A DNA stretch of 64,000 bases. Origin: Eleusine coracana subsp. coracana. Taxonomy: Eukaryota; Streptophyta; Magnoliopsida; Poales; Poaceae. The position numbers and the translations under genes were made by a program. The stretch is from assembly GCA_032690845.1 (NCBI GenBank), contig CM064433.1:34532658-34596657 (forward strand), written 5' to 3'. The first letter of the stretch is position 1. Every line of letters begins with the position of its first letter. The notes beneath the pieces were generated by a model, which saw only the letters and a list, made by a program, of their open reading frames with translations, was not told where the DNA came from and searched no databases. Positions 21,551-33,535 of the stretch are shown piece after piece.

Positions 21551-24060
21551 ATGGTGAGCCCTCGCGAACTTCTCGCCCCCAGGAAGCATCTCTGTGCTGA
21601 AGACCCTTCGGCCTTTCCTACACCACCACTTACAGCATCTCTTTGCTCTGCACAATTCTACGTCCTTCGGCCATGATGGGTCCATGCAAAGCAAAACCTT
21701 CGCCCGGTTCTGAACCCTACAGGGTGAATGACAAGAAAGCAAGCAGCGCCTATCTTGGTCGAAGCTTAGTTACTGATGCAAAGCTGGATGAATGGGCCGC
21801 TACCCCGAAGGGATTGTTCGAGCGTGCGCGGGCCGTTGCATTGAAGGCTGACGAGACAAGACCCCGTCTCGTCCTGGGTGGATCGTGGTGCTCGAGTGAC
21901 TGTTTGAGGCCGGCCTTCGGTTCTCATGCTCGCCTTTTGTCGGATACGTTTTGGATCTCTTTGGGCTAGAGATTCAACAAGTGACCCCGAACACCATCGC
22001 TCGATTGGCTTGCTTTGAGTGGGCGTTCTAAATGGATGGTGTCGAGCCGCATGCGAGGGCCTTCGCAACAACCCACCTGGCTTCCCAACGGGAGTATGCC
22101 TGCTCGCTGGACCCCAACCTGGTTTCAAATTATTTGATGATCACCCTTCAGCCGTGTCGAGAGCACAACATTCCCGCGAAGGAGTCAAAGCAGCACTGGG
22201 GGACGCAGATATCATCCGGTCGGTTCTACTACAACCTGAGACCCAATAGCAAGCTGCATAGCTAGAACACCAAGATTTTACACGTCCCCTAGCCAGTGAT
22301 ACCTGATGAAGGCACAGTTGCGTCCCGTATGCAACTGCTGAACAGTATGACCCGAAGGGTAAGTGTGCGAGACTTGTGCGAGGAGTTTTGCGCAGCAAGG
22401 ATCGACCCTCTTCGGGATGAATGGCACATTCCGTTCATAACGAAGCACACATCCACCAAAAATCTTCAATTTGTCATGAATCAGTTGCTAGAGGTTGATT
22501 TTGGCGACATTGAGAGGAGGGCCAACCATTTCCTTGGCCCGATCATTCAGAAGGAATGGGAGCTTCTTAGGGAGATGGGCCTCCGAGGCTGAACGAACCG
22601 TACTGTGCACCTGCGCAATGCTGTAGCCATCAAAGAAGAAGAGGACGACAAGGCCGAAGATGCTCAAGACACAGTCGACGCTACACATAGGTCCTTCCTC
22701 TCGGTCACAACAAAAAGTCACCGTCAGGCGTCGTTTGGTTCTGAAGGTGGCTGGCCAGAGGAAGGATAGGGACGTGGTGACCAAAGGCGAGGGAGAGGGG
22801 GAGGCTGCTACTCGGCCCATGAAGCAGATAAAAACACCCGAGGGGTGGCACCTACCCTGGCCAAAGGTGCCCCCCGGCAGCAAACAAAAGAAGATCTCTT
22901 CGACACCCAAGCGCTATAGACGGCTCCGAAAGCTATTTGATGACGAGCCCTTAGGGAGTCGAAGCGTTCAGTCTGATATGATGCCGAGGCCGAAGTCCCA
23001 AGTTACCCTGTCTATCCATATGCCCTTTGACAACCAAGCTATTGGAACAACAAGCCCAACCGGTTCCTCTAGCTTGAACCCACTAGACGTGCTGGCCCGA
23101 AGCATACCATTTATTGGGCGTTCAAATGCCCACACTAGACTTCAACGCCGACAGGCCTTCAGCTTGCACAAGTATTTAACCTGCCAAATCAGATCGTTGT
23201 CGCCTTTAATTGGTGTTGACCCCTGGACCACACCATGGCGGTTACTATGGAAGACCCCTCCATTCATTCTATCGAAGACTCCAGCACTGACGAGGCGGAT
23301 GATGACAGTGAGGAGGGGCACTCGAAGGAGGAGGTGGGCGCCGGACTCACAAAAGATCAAGCTCAAAAAGAGGAGGAAGAGGAGAATGAGGACGAAGAAG
23401 AAGAGGAGGAAGAAGAAGAAGACGGCTTCAGGGAGCGAGCAGCCCTCCGATGGCGGCAAGGGATTCATGGGCGTGCTGCTTCAAGTTGTCGTTCCTTCTA
23501 ACGTCGGGACCGCCCTCGGCTCCAAACACTTCTCGAGCTGACCCGAAGCTTCCACGATGTTGGGCTATGCTTCATAAATGCTGGACTTGTGCAGCATGAA
23601 GAAGGCCCTGGAGGGAGTGGATATAGCCGCCACAATAAGCAAGCTAGCTCGCATAACTGCCAAGGTGAGCCCCATCTATGCGACCTCGCACCAAACCTGT
23701 CCCGCTATTGCCGCGCTACTTAATTCCTATGCATTGTACAGGGTGCACTGTTGGCCCACCATCTGGAGGCCAAACTATCCCTGACCAAGGAAATAACCGA
23801 ACTATGAAGGCGACTGGCTGACAGCAATGCCCGGGTGGATCGGGCCAAAGAAAGTGACAGGAAAGCTGCCGAAGCACTCTTGGACGCTCAAAAGCAGGTG
23901 TTGCATCTGACCGAGGTGGCTCAAAAAAGCAACGCATAACTCAGCCATAGCAAATCCAACCACCTATTGGGTGCCGATGTCCTTGAGCTCACAAGTAACA
24001 ATCAGAAACTGATGAAGGCCTTGGAAGCCGTGAAAGTTTACATCAAGGAGACCGAGTCGA
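21551..24060 (+). pseudogene. Antisense gene of the outer gypsy element, Transposase_28-like plus coiled coil
   Basis: Lies on the strand opposite to gag-pol, between integrase and 3' LTR. Readable blocks in shifting frames: LVTDAKLDEWAATPKGLFER (about 21765-21825), GLEIQQVTPNTIARLACF (from 21965), FYYNL (about 22225), an acidic stretch rich in E (23360-23430) and a helical, coiled-coil-like tail (23760-24060). The first part matches the grass family 'putative gypsy type transposon' (Transposase_28), known from antisense genes in gypsy elements such as Grande. It aligns block by block with 33536-36434. Stops and frameshifts make it non-functional. Function of this family is unknown. Confidence 0.7.
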
Positions 24061-25276
24061 TGAGCTGGGGGCTCTTTGGTTTAATTGGTCAACTCCGCCA
24101 CTCTTTTGCCAGAATATGCTTCCGCGTGTCTTTCATCACTAGCTTGCATAGGAGTTGTTTTGCCTTGTGTGTGATCCACTAGTATGCTTAGGTGGTCTTT
24201 CCTTTCATATGGTTATCCTTTGTTAGTGATGAGGACATCACTCCTATGGATACACACAACACTCCTCCAAATCTGGACTTGCAAGGTCCAATGACTAGAG
24301 CTCGTGCACGACGACTAAATTTAGAGGTGAGCTCGTTCCTACGTTCTTCGCTATATGTTACTTTTGAGAATGGTTTGCTACCTAATGATTATTTTATGAT
24401 TAGAAACCATGGAGAAGACCAGGAGATGATGGGAGAAGGAGTTGGGAACGTGGAGGACCAGCAAGGGCTTGAAAGCCAAAGTAGAGGCCCAATCAAAACC
24501 GACTTCGAGTCTGTTTCGGGGCCCAGGACCAGTCTGTACTAAAACAGTCGTCCAGGACGCATATGGACTCGGATTTGGACGTTCTACATATGCACGGAAA
24601 GATAAGGAGAAGACCTTTCCAATGCCGCCGGCCTCATGTCAAAATTCATCTGGAGTCATCGGGAATCGTCAAAACAAGACAGAGTCCAGAATCTGTGTCG
24701 GTGCTGCGTCGCCTATTTTTGGCCTTTGGGCTTTGTATCTAGTTGAGCCCAATTAGGGCGCGTCCAGAGGGTCTTGCACGACCCTAGGGTCTTTATATAC
24801 AACCGCCGCCGCACCATTAGGGTTCGGGTTTTGCTTAGATCAATTCTGTTCATAAACAGTTTCGCCGTTCATCGGTTTGTGAGACCCCAACTTCGAGAGT
24901 TTAATCATACATCTGCAATTGTGTTGCATTCTTCGTTGTTCTTGCTTGTGTTCTTGATTCGCAGGCAGGGATTAGCCTTCTCGGCGAGGTCAATCGTCTT
25001 TTGGACAGTTGATAACCAGAGGAGACGTCGTGCTGCGATTGCGGGGTTTAGAACGTGCTGTTCTGAAGCCGGATCGATTTGTGTGTCGCCTCCGACCAAA
25101 TCAACTTACCAAGAACCTTTCCGAAGATCGGGAACCCTTGTCCACATCAGTTAGTGTGATCATCACTAGAATTGTTTAGGAGTTGTTTGAGTGGAAGGTT
25201 TTAGGAATTGCCAAATTAGGTACATATTGTGAGTTCCCGATCCCCCTCCCCCTCTATCGGTTGCTCGATCCTTTCA
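24061..25276 (+). mobile_element. 3' fragment of another LTR retrotransposon
   Basis: Contains the polyprotein tail DLQGPMTRARARRLNLEVSS (about 24275-24335), a motif I associate with the C-terminus of grass LTR-element polyproteins. It is followed by non-coding DNA with a TATA box (TATATA, 24794-24799), a leader, and an end at ATCCTTTCA (25276). Host integrase sequence resumes directly after. The left junction lies within the outer antisense gene. Because the outer integrase core is absent, insertion was accompanied or followed by a deletion. No target duplication was found. Confidence 0.55.
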
Positions 25277-26663
25277 GGTGGGATTGGCTGCAACACATTA
25301 GCTGGCAGATGAGATTACCACCCCATCCACTGACAACATGGACAGACCTGAACAAGCTCCTCAGCATCACGTACTGCCCTTGGCCAGTAGAATCCCTGCC
25401 GAAAAGCCTTTGCAACCAGCGCCCTCAGGGCTAGATGAGCGGAACATAATCCTTCATAATTTCCTGCAACAAATTTTGCCCTTCGAACCGAGCGAGACAT
25501 CGGAGAAGTGGGGCACATACACCTCCCTTGTACAAAACATCATCAATTATGGTATACCCTCGACAACAATGTAACATGCATTGTCGTTCCACCCTGTCGT
25601 CCAATACATAATGCCCTTCAACGCAAACGCAAATAGGAGCCCACCAATCATCTAAAATGATAGTTAAGACCCTTCGGCCTTCTATCCTAGTTGTTGTAGC
25701 TGCCCCTTTGAGCACCTCAGGCAAGACATCTGCAAGGACTGAATGCTATCTGGCCATAGCCTTGGGTAACGGATCTGCTTCTTCATTCTCTATGCGCCGA
25801 ATGTTATGAACCTCAAACCCCAAGAAGTGCCTATCCATTTCCCACACCTTGCTGAGATACTTAACCATTTTTAGGTCCTTGGCCTGATACCCCTTCACCA
25901 GTTGAGCCAAAGCCAGCTAGGAATCTAAATATATGACCAGCCTTCTAGCCCCGAGAGCACGCACCTGTCGAAGGCCCAGTTAGATTCCTTCTTAATCTAC
26001 CACATTGTTTGTAGTCTGGAAGGCCAGCATTACCGAGAAACAGCGCGTTACCGAACAACCTGCTCTAGAGGCCCCCTAGGCCCCATTAGTGTAGATCGTC
26101 CAGACTGGCTCTTCAGGCATGACTTTCGCTAGCTCCTCGGCTTCTCCATGCGGAGCCCATTCTGCCACAAACTCTGCCAGAACCCCTGACTTGATGGATT
26201 TGCAAGCAACAAATGGAATGTAATACTAAGCCAGTTCTGCTGCCTATTTCAGCACTCTGCTAGCCGCCTTATCATTCATCAGCACGTCTTGAAGGGGGTA
26301 TTTTGTGGGTATAGTGATAGCATGATCATCAAAATATTGTCGAAGCTTATGTGAAGCCATGACCATAGCAAACAACATTTTCTCAGTGACAAAGTAGTTG
26401 CACCTTGCTCCTGTCAGTGTTTCGAAGACGTAGTAAGCTGGCATCTGCTGCAATTTGACCTTCGCCTGTGGTGCCTCATAGACAAGCACAGCGCTAACCA
26501 CCTTTGGCGCTGCCGCGATGTAGAGTAAAAGAGGTGCCTTCAGTGGTGGGGGTTTTAGGGTGGTCAGCTCTACAAGATACTCTTTAAGTGCTTCAAACGT
26601 AACCTGCTGCTCATTGGTCCACATGAACGCCCGAGGGCCCCTGAGTGCCTCGAAGAATGGCAT
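25277..26663 (-). pseudogene. Outer gypsy pol: RNase H and integrase zinc-finger remnants
   Basis: On the minus strand from 26663: FFEALRGPRAFMWTNEQQ, then YVFETLTGARCNYFVTEKML, which is the RT-linked RNase H connection domain. Next comes RNase HI-type sequence (26240-25740) with in-frame stops. Then an integrase HHCC-type region: ILDDWWAPI, LQEIM, AKAFRQGFYWPRAV and VCPCCQ (25724-25315). The sequence ends where the 24061-25276 insertion begins, so the DDE core is missing. It continues 37841-38758 across the nested element. Non-functional. Confidence 0.8.
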
Positions 26664-26695
26664 GCTCCTTTCTGCCAGCCGGGGGACAAACCTGG

Positions 26696-27068
26696 TGCGG
26701 AATACTTACCTTCCGGGTATCCATAGATATGCTTAAGTCGGCAACTGACCGGGTACTTCATCAATAAGGGAACCGACCAAGTTAGCTTGGAGCACAAGGC
26801 AATTAGAGATAGACTTTCTATGTAAATTCTTGTAGACTACGAGTAGGATTCTTCAAGTACCCCCTGCCGACCGGATATATAAGGCGGTAGGGAACCTCCC
26901 ATCAAGGACACGAAATTACAAGCAATAGAAACCATAGAACACATGATGTAGGGTTTTTACTCTAATCGAGAGGACCCGAAGCTGTATAACTCGACGTCTT
27001 TTGCAACCATCGTAGGTCTTAGTCTCGATGTAGCCCTACAAATATATTGCCGAGATCAAGTCTCGATA
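26696..27068 (+). repeat. 5' LTR of the inner gypsy element
   Basis: Starts TGCGGAATACTTACC. TATA box TATATAA at 26876-26882. Ends GTCTCGATA where the 3' copy has GTCCCGACA, so the terminal CA has mutated to TA. Confidence 0.95.
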
Positions 27069-27070
27069 GT

Positions 27071-27088
27071 TGGCACGCCAGGTAGGGG
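27071..27088 (+). other. Primer-binding region of the inner gypsy element
   Basis: TGGCACGCCAGGTAGGGG lies two bases after the 5' LTR. Similar TGGCGCGCCAGGTAGGGG sequences follow many grass gypsy LTRs. The tRNA identity was not worked out. Confidence 0.6.
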
Positions 27089-27120
27089 ACAAGGCTCACC
27101 GGGATTCTCTATCGACTACG

Positions 27121-28930
27121 ATGGCCGAAACTCCCAACATCTAGTACTCATTGGGCTTCAAGATCTCCTTCGGATCGCTCAACTTCACCGTCGACACCAA
27201 CAGAGAGCTAGGTCTAGAGAACTATCGATCCGACTCAGCCGCAGCCGGTTCTATGGCGTAATCACCGAGCTTGTCAGATCTGATCCCAGTGTTGGCTACA
27301 CTCGGATTTGGCTAAACAGACCTACCCTTCGGGTATGACTCAAAGTCGGACCGTTCCTTTGATGAGGATTCAGTCGGATTTGCCTGCTTATACCCTCTGA
27401 CCGTGAACGTGGTCGATATAAAGGAGAATCCGTCAGGAGACAACGATGAGGAGGGTGACCGTGAAGACGGTCACGAAGAAATGGTCATGAAGAAGAACGC
27501 ACAGAAGAAGGCCACAGGGAAGAAAACCCCCGAGACAACAACTTGTCAGAAGGACATCGCCGCCGACCGAGAGGTTCGCATGGGTCCCGCCTTGCACGCC
27601 GACTGGACCTAGGACAACTTGAGATCGAAGTAGACGGTGTCAAGGTCTACGGCACCCCATAGAACAACATCACTGAGGCCAAAACATTGCTTGACAGCTT
27701 GATGGCTGACGCAGCGTACTAGACCCCCACGATGCAAAAGACGGTGGCTATGCTTAAGGACGCTGCAGCCCAAGATGCAGCTACGGACAAATCACAGTCG
27801 GTGGTGAGTGCCAGTCATGCGACATCACGCGGTTAGTGAAGGCATGAGGATCTAAGAAATTCCCTCAACATCCGTGACGGTCGGGACACCATAAACTCCC
27901 ATTATGAAGAGAGGGCTCCGGACGACCGACGCCATGAGGAGGAGCGCGGTGATCGGAGGACCGACAACCAATGGGAAGACTGACGCGATCCACCTCCAAG
28001 ATACAACCATGATGACCGACGTCGACGTGACGATCGGGACCGATGGGAGAATCATAATGGAGACAATCATCGTCATTGCCATGATGACGATGTTGGTCCA
28101 CGTCATAATTATCGCTCATCTCCATCTCCTGACCGATATAGAAGGTCAACTACTCCGAGAAATGAAGAATTCGACGGCATTAAGGCCTATGTACCTGAGG
28201 TTCGCATAGCTCGGTGGCCGAAAGGATTCAAGCCAGTTCCCATTGAAAAATATGATGATCAGACCAACCTCCGAGAGTGGCTTTAGCTGTACAGTACGGT
28301 GATTCGGTCAGCCGGGGGTGATACCTTCATGATGGCCAACTATCTACCGGTCTGCCTCGACCCGGCCATTCGGATTTGGATCACATCTCTTCCAGAGAAA
28401 TCAGTCACCTCTTGGGGAGACCTCAATAGGAAGCTCATAGAAAGTTTCCAAGCGACTTGCAATCGTCCGAGCAATCACTTCGATCTCACTTGGATCAAGC
28501 AGAAGTCTTATGAGCCCCTGCGCGATTACATGAAGCGGTTCTGCGCCAAGAAGACCGAGATCCCCAATGTCCCAGATCAGCAGATCATCACAGCCTTCCA
28601 AGGAGGCATGCGTAGCAATGACCTGGTCCGGGAGATCGGTCAGAGGAATCATGACCTCAGGTTGACCGCTCGGGAGTGCTTCGAGATCACTGATAAGTTC
28701 ACGTCAGGAGAGTTGGTGCTAGATGACATCCGTTGGAAAGGCAAGGAGAAGCGCTCGGACAAGCCGAAGTCCTCTAGGAAGGACAAGAAGAGGAAGTCCG
28801 ACAATATGGTCGCTGCGGTAGACCAATCTCAGAAAAACCCTCGGATGAACCAGCAGACCATGGGCGACCTGCTAAGTGGCTCGTGCCTATGGCACCCAAA
28901 GTGGAACCACAAAGCAAAGGACTGTTACTA
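27121..28930 (+). pseudogene. Inner gypsy gag, broken
   Basis: Starts at ATG 27121 (MAETPNI, then an immediate TAG). The recognisable retrotransposon gag domain is at 28190-28720: WPKGFKPVPIEKYDDQTN, MMANYLPVCLDPAIRIWI, SWGDLNRKLIESFQATCN, LRDYMKRFCAKKTEIPNV. A lysine-rich tail and a single degenerate zinc knuckle (CLWHPKWNHKAKDC) follow. Multiple in-frame stops precede the domain (27144, 27258, 28287). Gag would form the virus-like particle; this copy cannot. Confidence 0.85.
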
Positions 28931-29674
28931 ACTGAAGGCTTCACGACTACCGCGCTCAAGGTGGCCAAGGATCCACCAAGGCGCAATGGCAAAGGCAAGG
29001 CTAAAGACAGTGACAACAAGGACGAAGAAGGAGAGTTCCAAGAGCCATGGAAGGAAGTCAACTTCATCTTCGAAGGCCCGGATACCTACGCATCCAAGCA
29101 TAAGCAAAAGCTAGAACTACGTGAGATCAACTCCGTAGAGCCTACTACGCCCAAATATATGAGGTGGTCTAAAGTACCAATCACATTTGATCGGTCGGAT
29201 CACCCCAGGCACCTGCCCAAGCCAAGTCGCTACCCACTGGTACTCGCAGCCACGATGAAGGAGGCAAAGTTCAACAAAGTACTCATCAACGGAGGAAGCA
29301 ATCTGGACTTGATCTTCACCAAGACTCTCACGGAGCTAGGCTTGTTGGTCAATAACCTCCAGCCAAGCTCCTCACCCTTCCACGGGATCATGCCCGGCAA
29401 GAATTCAGTTCCCATTGGACAGATCGTTCTACCGGTTACCTTTGGAACCCATGAAAACTTCAGGACCGAGCGTGTTATCTTCTAGGTGGCCGACTTCGAG
29501 TCAGCATACCATGCTATCCTTGGCAGACCAGCAATGGCAAAGTTCATGGCGGTCCCGCACTACCCATACCTCACTCTCAAGATGCCAGGCCCCAAAGGAA
29601 TAATCTCCCTCCACTCTGATCTTCGGAATTCTTTCAATTGCGATGTGCAGAGTTGTGAGATGGCCGAACAATAG
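28931..29674 (+). pseudogene. Inner gypsy aspartic protease region, active-site Asp replaced
   Basis: Reads through KVPITFDRSDHP and PLVLAATMKEAKFNKVLI, then INGGSNLDLIF where grass gypsy proteases have IDGGSSxNLIF. The catalytic aspartate codon is AAC (29288-29290), a G-to-A change. Also visible: FHGIMPGKNSVPIGQIVLPV, a TAG (29485), and FESAYHAILGRPAMAKFM. The enzyme normally cleaves the polyprotein. Dead twice over, by the Asn substitution and the stop. Confidence 0.85.
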
Positions 29675-30560
29675 TTGATGCTATCCGACTGGCAGGAGAT
29701 CCAGAAGGCAGTCGGCAATGAGGAGCAGACTGACGCGGAGATCCCCATGAAGAAGCTCACCAAGGACAAGATTCAGACGGACGACGTCCCTACCAAGGAG
29801 ATCGCGCTCAACACTGAAGACCCTGCTAAGATCACTTATGCAGGGGCCGACTTCGATGAGAAATAGGAACTTGCGCTCACTCTTTTCCTCCAGGAAAATA
29901 GGGACATCTTTGCATGGAAGCCTTCTAACATGCCGGAAGTTCCTAGGGAAAAGATTGAGCACGAATTAAGGGTGCCTCCTAGGGCCACCCCTGTCAGGCA
30001 AAGGCTTAGAAGGTTTGCACAAGATCGCAAGGACGCCATGAAGAAGGAGATATCTAGGTTATTAGAGGCTAAGTTTATAAAGGAAGTGTATCATCCAGAT
30101 TGGCTGGCAAATCCAGTCCTTGTACCCAAGAAGAATAAAGAGTGGCAGATGTGCGTTGATTATACTGATTTGAATAAGGTCTGTCCTAAAGACCCCTTTG
30201 CTCTGCCACGTATCGACCAGATCGTAGATTCAACAGCCGGGTGTGAGATTTTAAGCTTTTTGGATGCCTATTCACATGGTATTCAACGCTGCCTCGAAGC
30301 TCAGATCGGTCGGAATGCAGAAGCATATGTAGATGACATCGTGGTAAAACTCAGAGCATCAAAGAACTTCTCTCTGACCTGGCAGAGACTTTCGACAATT
30401 TGAGACGTTACTCGACGAAGTTGAATCCTAAAAAGTGCATTTTTAGGGTTCCTTCGGTAAGCTACTCGATTACATCATTTCAAAATGAGGCATAGAGGCT
30501 AACACGGATAAGATCAAGGCGATCCTTGATATGGGGCCACCTAATTCTCAGATGGATGTT
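29675..30560 (+). pseudogene. Inner gypsy reverse transcriptase with internal deletion
   Basis: Fingers and palm motifs are clear: FAWKPSNMPEVPREKIEHEL, DWLANPVLVPKKNKEWQMCV, DYTDLNKVCPKDPFALPRID and LDAYS. The text then jumps to QRCLEAQIGRNAEAYVDDIV, so about 60 residues that normally lie between the first palm Asp motif and YVDD are missing (near 30275). YVDD itself is intact. A TAG (29865) lies upstream and stops follow after about 30400. Confidence 0.85.
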
Positions 30561-31510
30561 CAGAAGTTGACCGGATGAATGGCATTCCTGAGTCGCTTTA
30601 TTTCCCGACTGGGGTTCAGGGGTCTACCGCTCTTTAAACTGCTCAAGAAGCAGGATGACTTCGTCTGGACAGTGGAGGCGCAGTTGGCATTAGATGAGCT
30701 GAAGGTCCACCTCAACAATATTCCAGTCTTGGTGCCTTCGGAGCCGCAAGAAAAGCTTCAACTCTATATATCGACCACAACTCAAGTTGTGAGTACCGTT
30801 TTAACGGTCGACCGAGAGGAAGAGGGTCACATACAAAAAGTACAACACCCGGTCTACTTCGTTAGTGAAGTTCTTAGTGCTTCCAAAACACGATATCACC
30901 AGATCTTGAAGCTGCTATACGCGCTCCTGATCACCTCAAAGAAGTTGAAGCATTACTTTCAAGCTCATCCTATTGAAGTTCAAACATCCTTCGCACTCGA
31001 CGTAGTCCTTCACAATTGAGAAGCCGAAGGAAAGATTGCTAAGTGGGCAGTCGAACTTGGTCAGTATACCATCATGTTTGCACCTTGCTCGATAATCAAA
31101 GGATAGGCATTGGTCGACTTTGTTTCCGAGTGGACAGAGATTCAAATGCCACCTGCACCACAAGATATCGAGTATTGGAAGATGTATTTCGATGGATCCC
31201 TTTAGTTACTTGGGGCAGGTGCAGGAATTGTGTTCATCTCACCTACAGGAGAAAAGTTGCGATACGTCCTCCAAATCATGTTTCTCACGCCTAATAATGT
31301 TGTGGAATATGAAGCTCTCCTGCACGGTCCGTGTATTGCTGTTTTTCTTGGAATTCGATGTCTTGACATCTTTGGTGACTCGGCTCTGGTCATTAACCAA
31401 GTCACCAAGGATTGGAACTGTGTGGACGACAACATGGGTGCTTACTACCAAGAAGTAAGGAAGCTCGAAGACAAGTTCGATGGACTAAAGTTCACACATG
31501 TTCTTTGAGA
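30561..31510 (+). pseudogene. Inner gypsy RNase H (connection and catalytic parts)
   Basis: 30579-31019 reads as the RT-linked domain (MAFLSRFISRLGFRGLPLFK, VYFVSEVLSASKTRYHQILK) and ends in a TGA. 31190-31508, in another frame, is an RNase HI-like domain (GIVFISPTG-like start, NNVVEYEALLHG, DIFGDSALVINQV). Frameshifts and stops separate them. The enzyme would degrade RNA in hybrids. Confidence 0.8.
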
Positions 31511-32846
31511 TAATACTCAAGCGGCTGATAAATTAGCCAAGATGGGATCGTCTTGATCGATTGTCCCACTCGGTGTTTTCTTACACACCCTGGATTCCCC
31601 CACTATTTCTCCTTGGTTCGATGTCTTGGCGACCGATGTTGCTGAGCCCGTAACTGATGTCAATATAGAGACCAACTGGTGCGATCCGATTATCCAATTC
31701 TTGAGCAAGGGTACGCTGCCTACGGATCCTAATGAGCAACAGAGGTTGAAGGCTAACTGTCGAGGATACTTGATGGTGGACGATCTGCTTTATAGAAGAG
31801 GAGGATCGAACATCTTGATGTGGTGCATCTTGATACCAGAAGGCAAAGTGTTGATGGAAGAAATCCACTCAGGAGTATGTGGCAATCATGCAGCTTCCAA
31901 AACTTTGGTCAGCAAGGCTTTCCGGCAAGGGTTTTATTGGCCTACGGCGGTCGACGATGCACACTAGGTCGTTCGGAAGTGCAAAGACTATCAATTTTTT
32001 GCTCAACAGACACATGTGCCTTCGTAGCAACTACAGATGATATCTATGACTTGGCCTTTTGTAATCTGGGGGCTCGATATTGTCGGTCCTTTCAACAAAG
32101 TGCCAGGTGGGTTTACTTATTTGTTTGTTGCTATTGACAAATTCACCAAGTGGATTGAAGCGAAGCTGGTCGGCAAGATAACTTCGAAGAAAGCGGTCGA
32201 GTTTGTCAGAGATGTATTCACTCAGTTTGGGGTCCCTCATGATCTAATCACCGACAATGGTACTCAGTTTACATCTGAGGAGTTCCGTGACTTTGCCGAT
32301 GAGATGGGTATAAAAATCCACTTTGCATCAGTGGCTCATCCTCAAAGCAATGGGCATGTCGAACAGGCCAATGGTATGATTCTTCATGGGTTGAAGCCCC
32401 GAATATTTGACAGGCTCAAACCTTATGCCGGTCGGTGGGTACGAGAGCTGCCTTCAGTTCTCTAGGGGCTACATACTAACGTCTGTTGGGCTACTGGCCA
32501 GTCACCTTTCTCATTAGTCTATGGCTCCGAGGTTATGCTGCCGACCGAGGTAAACCTTGTATCAGCACGAGTCAAGGGATACGACGAGAAGCTTTCTGAA
32601 GAAAACTGAGAAATTAATTTGATTGTGGCAGAGGAGTTGCGTGATCGTGCTCTATTTCGGTCGGTGCTATACCAGCAAGGCTTGCGACATTACTATGATA
32701 AGAATGTACGCAATCGCCAGTTTGATGTTGGGGATTTAGTGCTACGTCGAGTGCAATCAACCAAGAATCAGCACAAACTATCTCCTAAGTGGGAAGGACC
32801 TTATGTGGTTAAAAAAGTCACTCGGCCGGGGGCTTATCGACTATGA
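31511..32846 (+). pseudogene. Inner gypsy integrase, broken
   Basis: Zinc-finger part: YLMVDDLLYRRGG, EEIHSGVCGNHAASKTLVSK and AFRQGFYWPTAVDDAH followed by TAG, with one of the finger cysteines changed to Tyr (CKDY). The core is complete by motif: WGLDIVGPF (first D), LITDNGTQF (second D) and HVEQANG (E). Later stops at 32463 and 32608. A C-terminal GPY/F-type module (KWEGPYVVKKVTRPGAYRL) ends at 32846. No chromodomain was noticed. Confidence 0.87.
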
Positions 32847-33535
32847 AGATGACGACGATATACCAAACTCGTGGAACATAAATCAGCTACGTCGCTTTTA
32901 TACTTAGTCTATCTTTTGTATTCTCATACATTTTTAGTGAATGAAACTTCAGTCTTTTTAACGAAAGATTTCTTGATGATTTTCATTCTTATTTGTCTCG
33001 ATTCCTTAATCTATCATATTAAACAATTGAGCCAGGGGGCTAGTAATAATGTCCCACTATTCCTTAACCATTAATAAATTCTAGTTTCGGATTTCGTTCG
33101 ACCGATTTCTCATATCTTGATACGGTCTTAAGATTTTTTGGTCTAACACCTAACATCATGGTTATACAATTCATACTGCAAAACAGACTGCCACTACACT
33201 AAACCCAGAGCCGAAGTGCGAGAGGTCATGTGTCGACTGGTAGACTCTGCTTGTTACGCGGCTATGAATTACAACCTAATATGCTAAGGCAGACCGATTG
33301 CAACTTCTGTCTTTATCTCCGAAAGACTCATGGTAAAAAGATCTAAGTGCTAAAGCATGAGTAACACAGCTAAGTACTGATCATTTTGCTTTAAGTAACA
33401 GGAGATTGCCTTATGACTATTTTGTCGATCTTTTAACTTGTTTATGAACTAAGCAAGCATAAGAATTATTATTTATACGGAAATAATATTGTCTTCCTAC
33501 ATAAATACTACTAATGTTTTCTAACATTACAGATA
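32847..33535. other. Non-coding spacer between integrase and antisense gene
   Basis: AT-rich with no open frame of note. It must contain the 3' ends of two convergent transcription units (pol from the left, antisense gene from the right). AATAAATTC on the plus strand at 33073 may be a poly(A) signal. Confidence 0.5.

Noticed and set aside
23235..23501. Glutamate-rich frame as an independent acidic protein
   Set aside because: Low-complexity GAG/GAA tract within the antisense gene of the outer gypsy element; the overlapping lysine-rich frame is its shadow.
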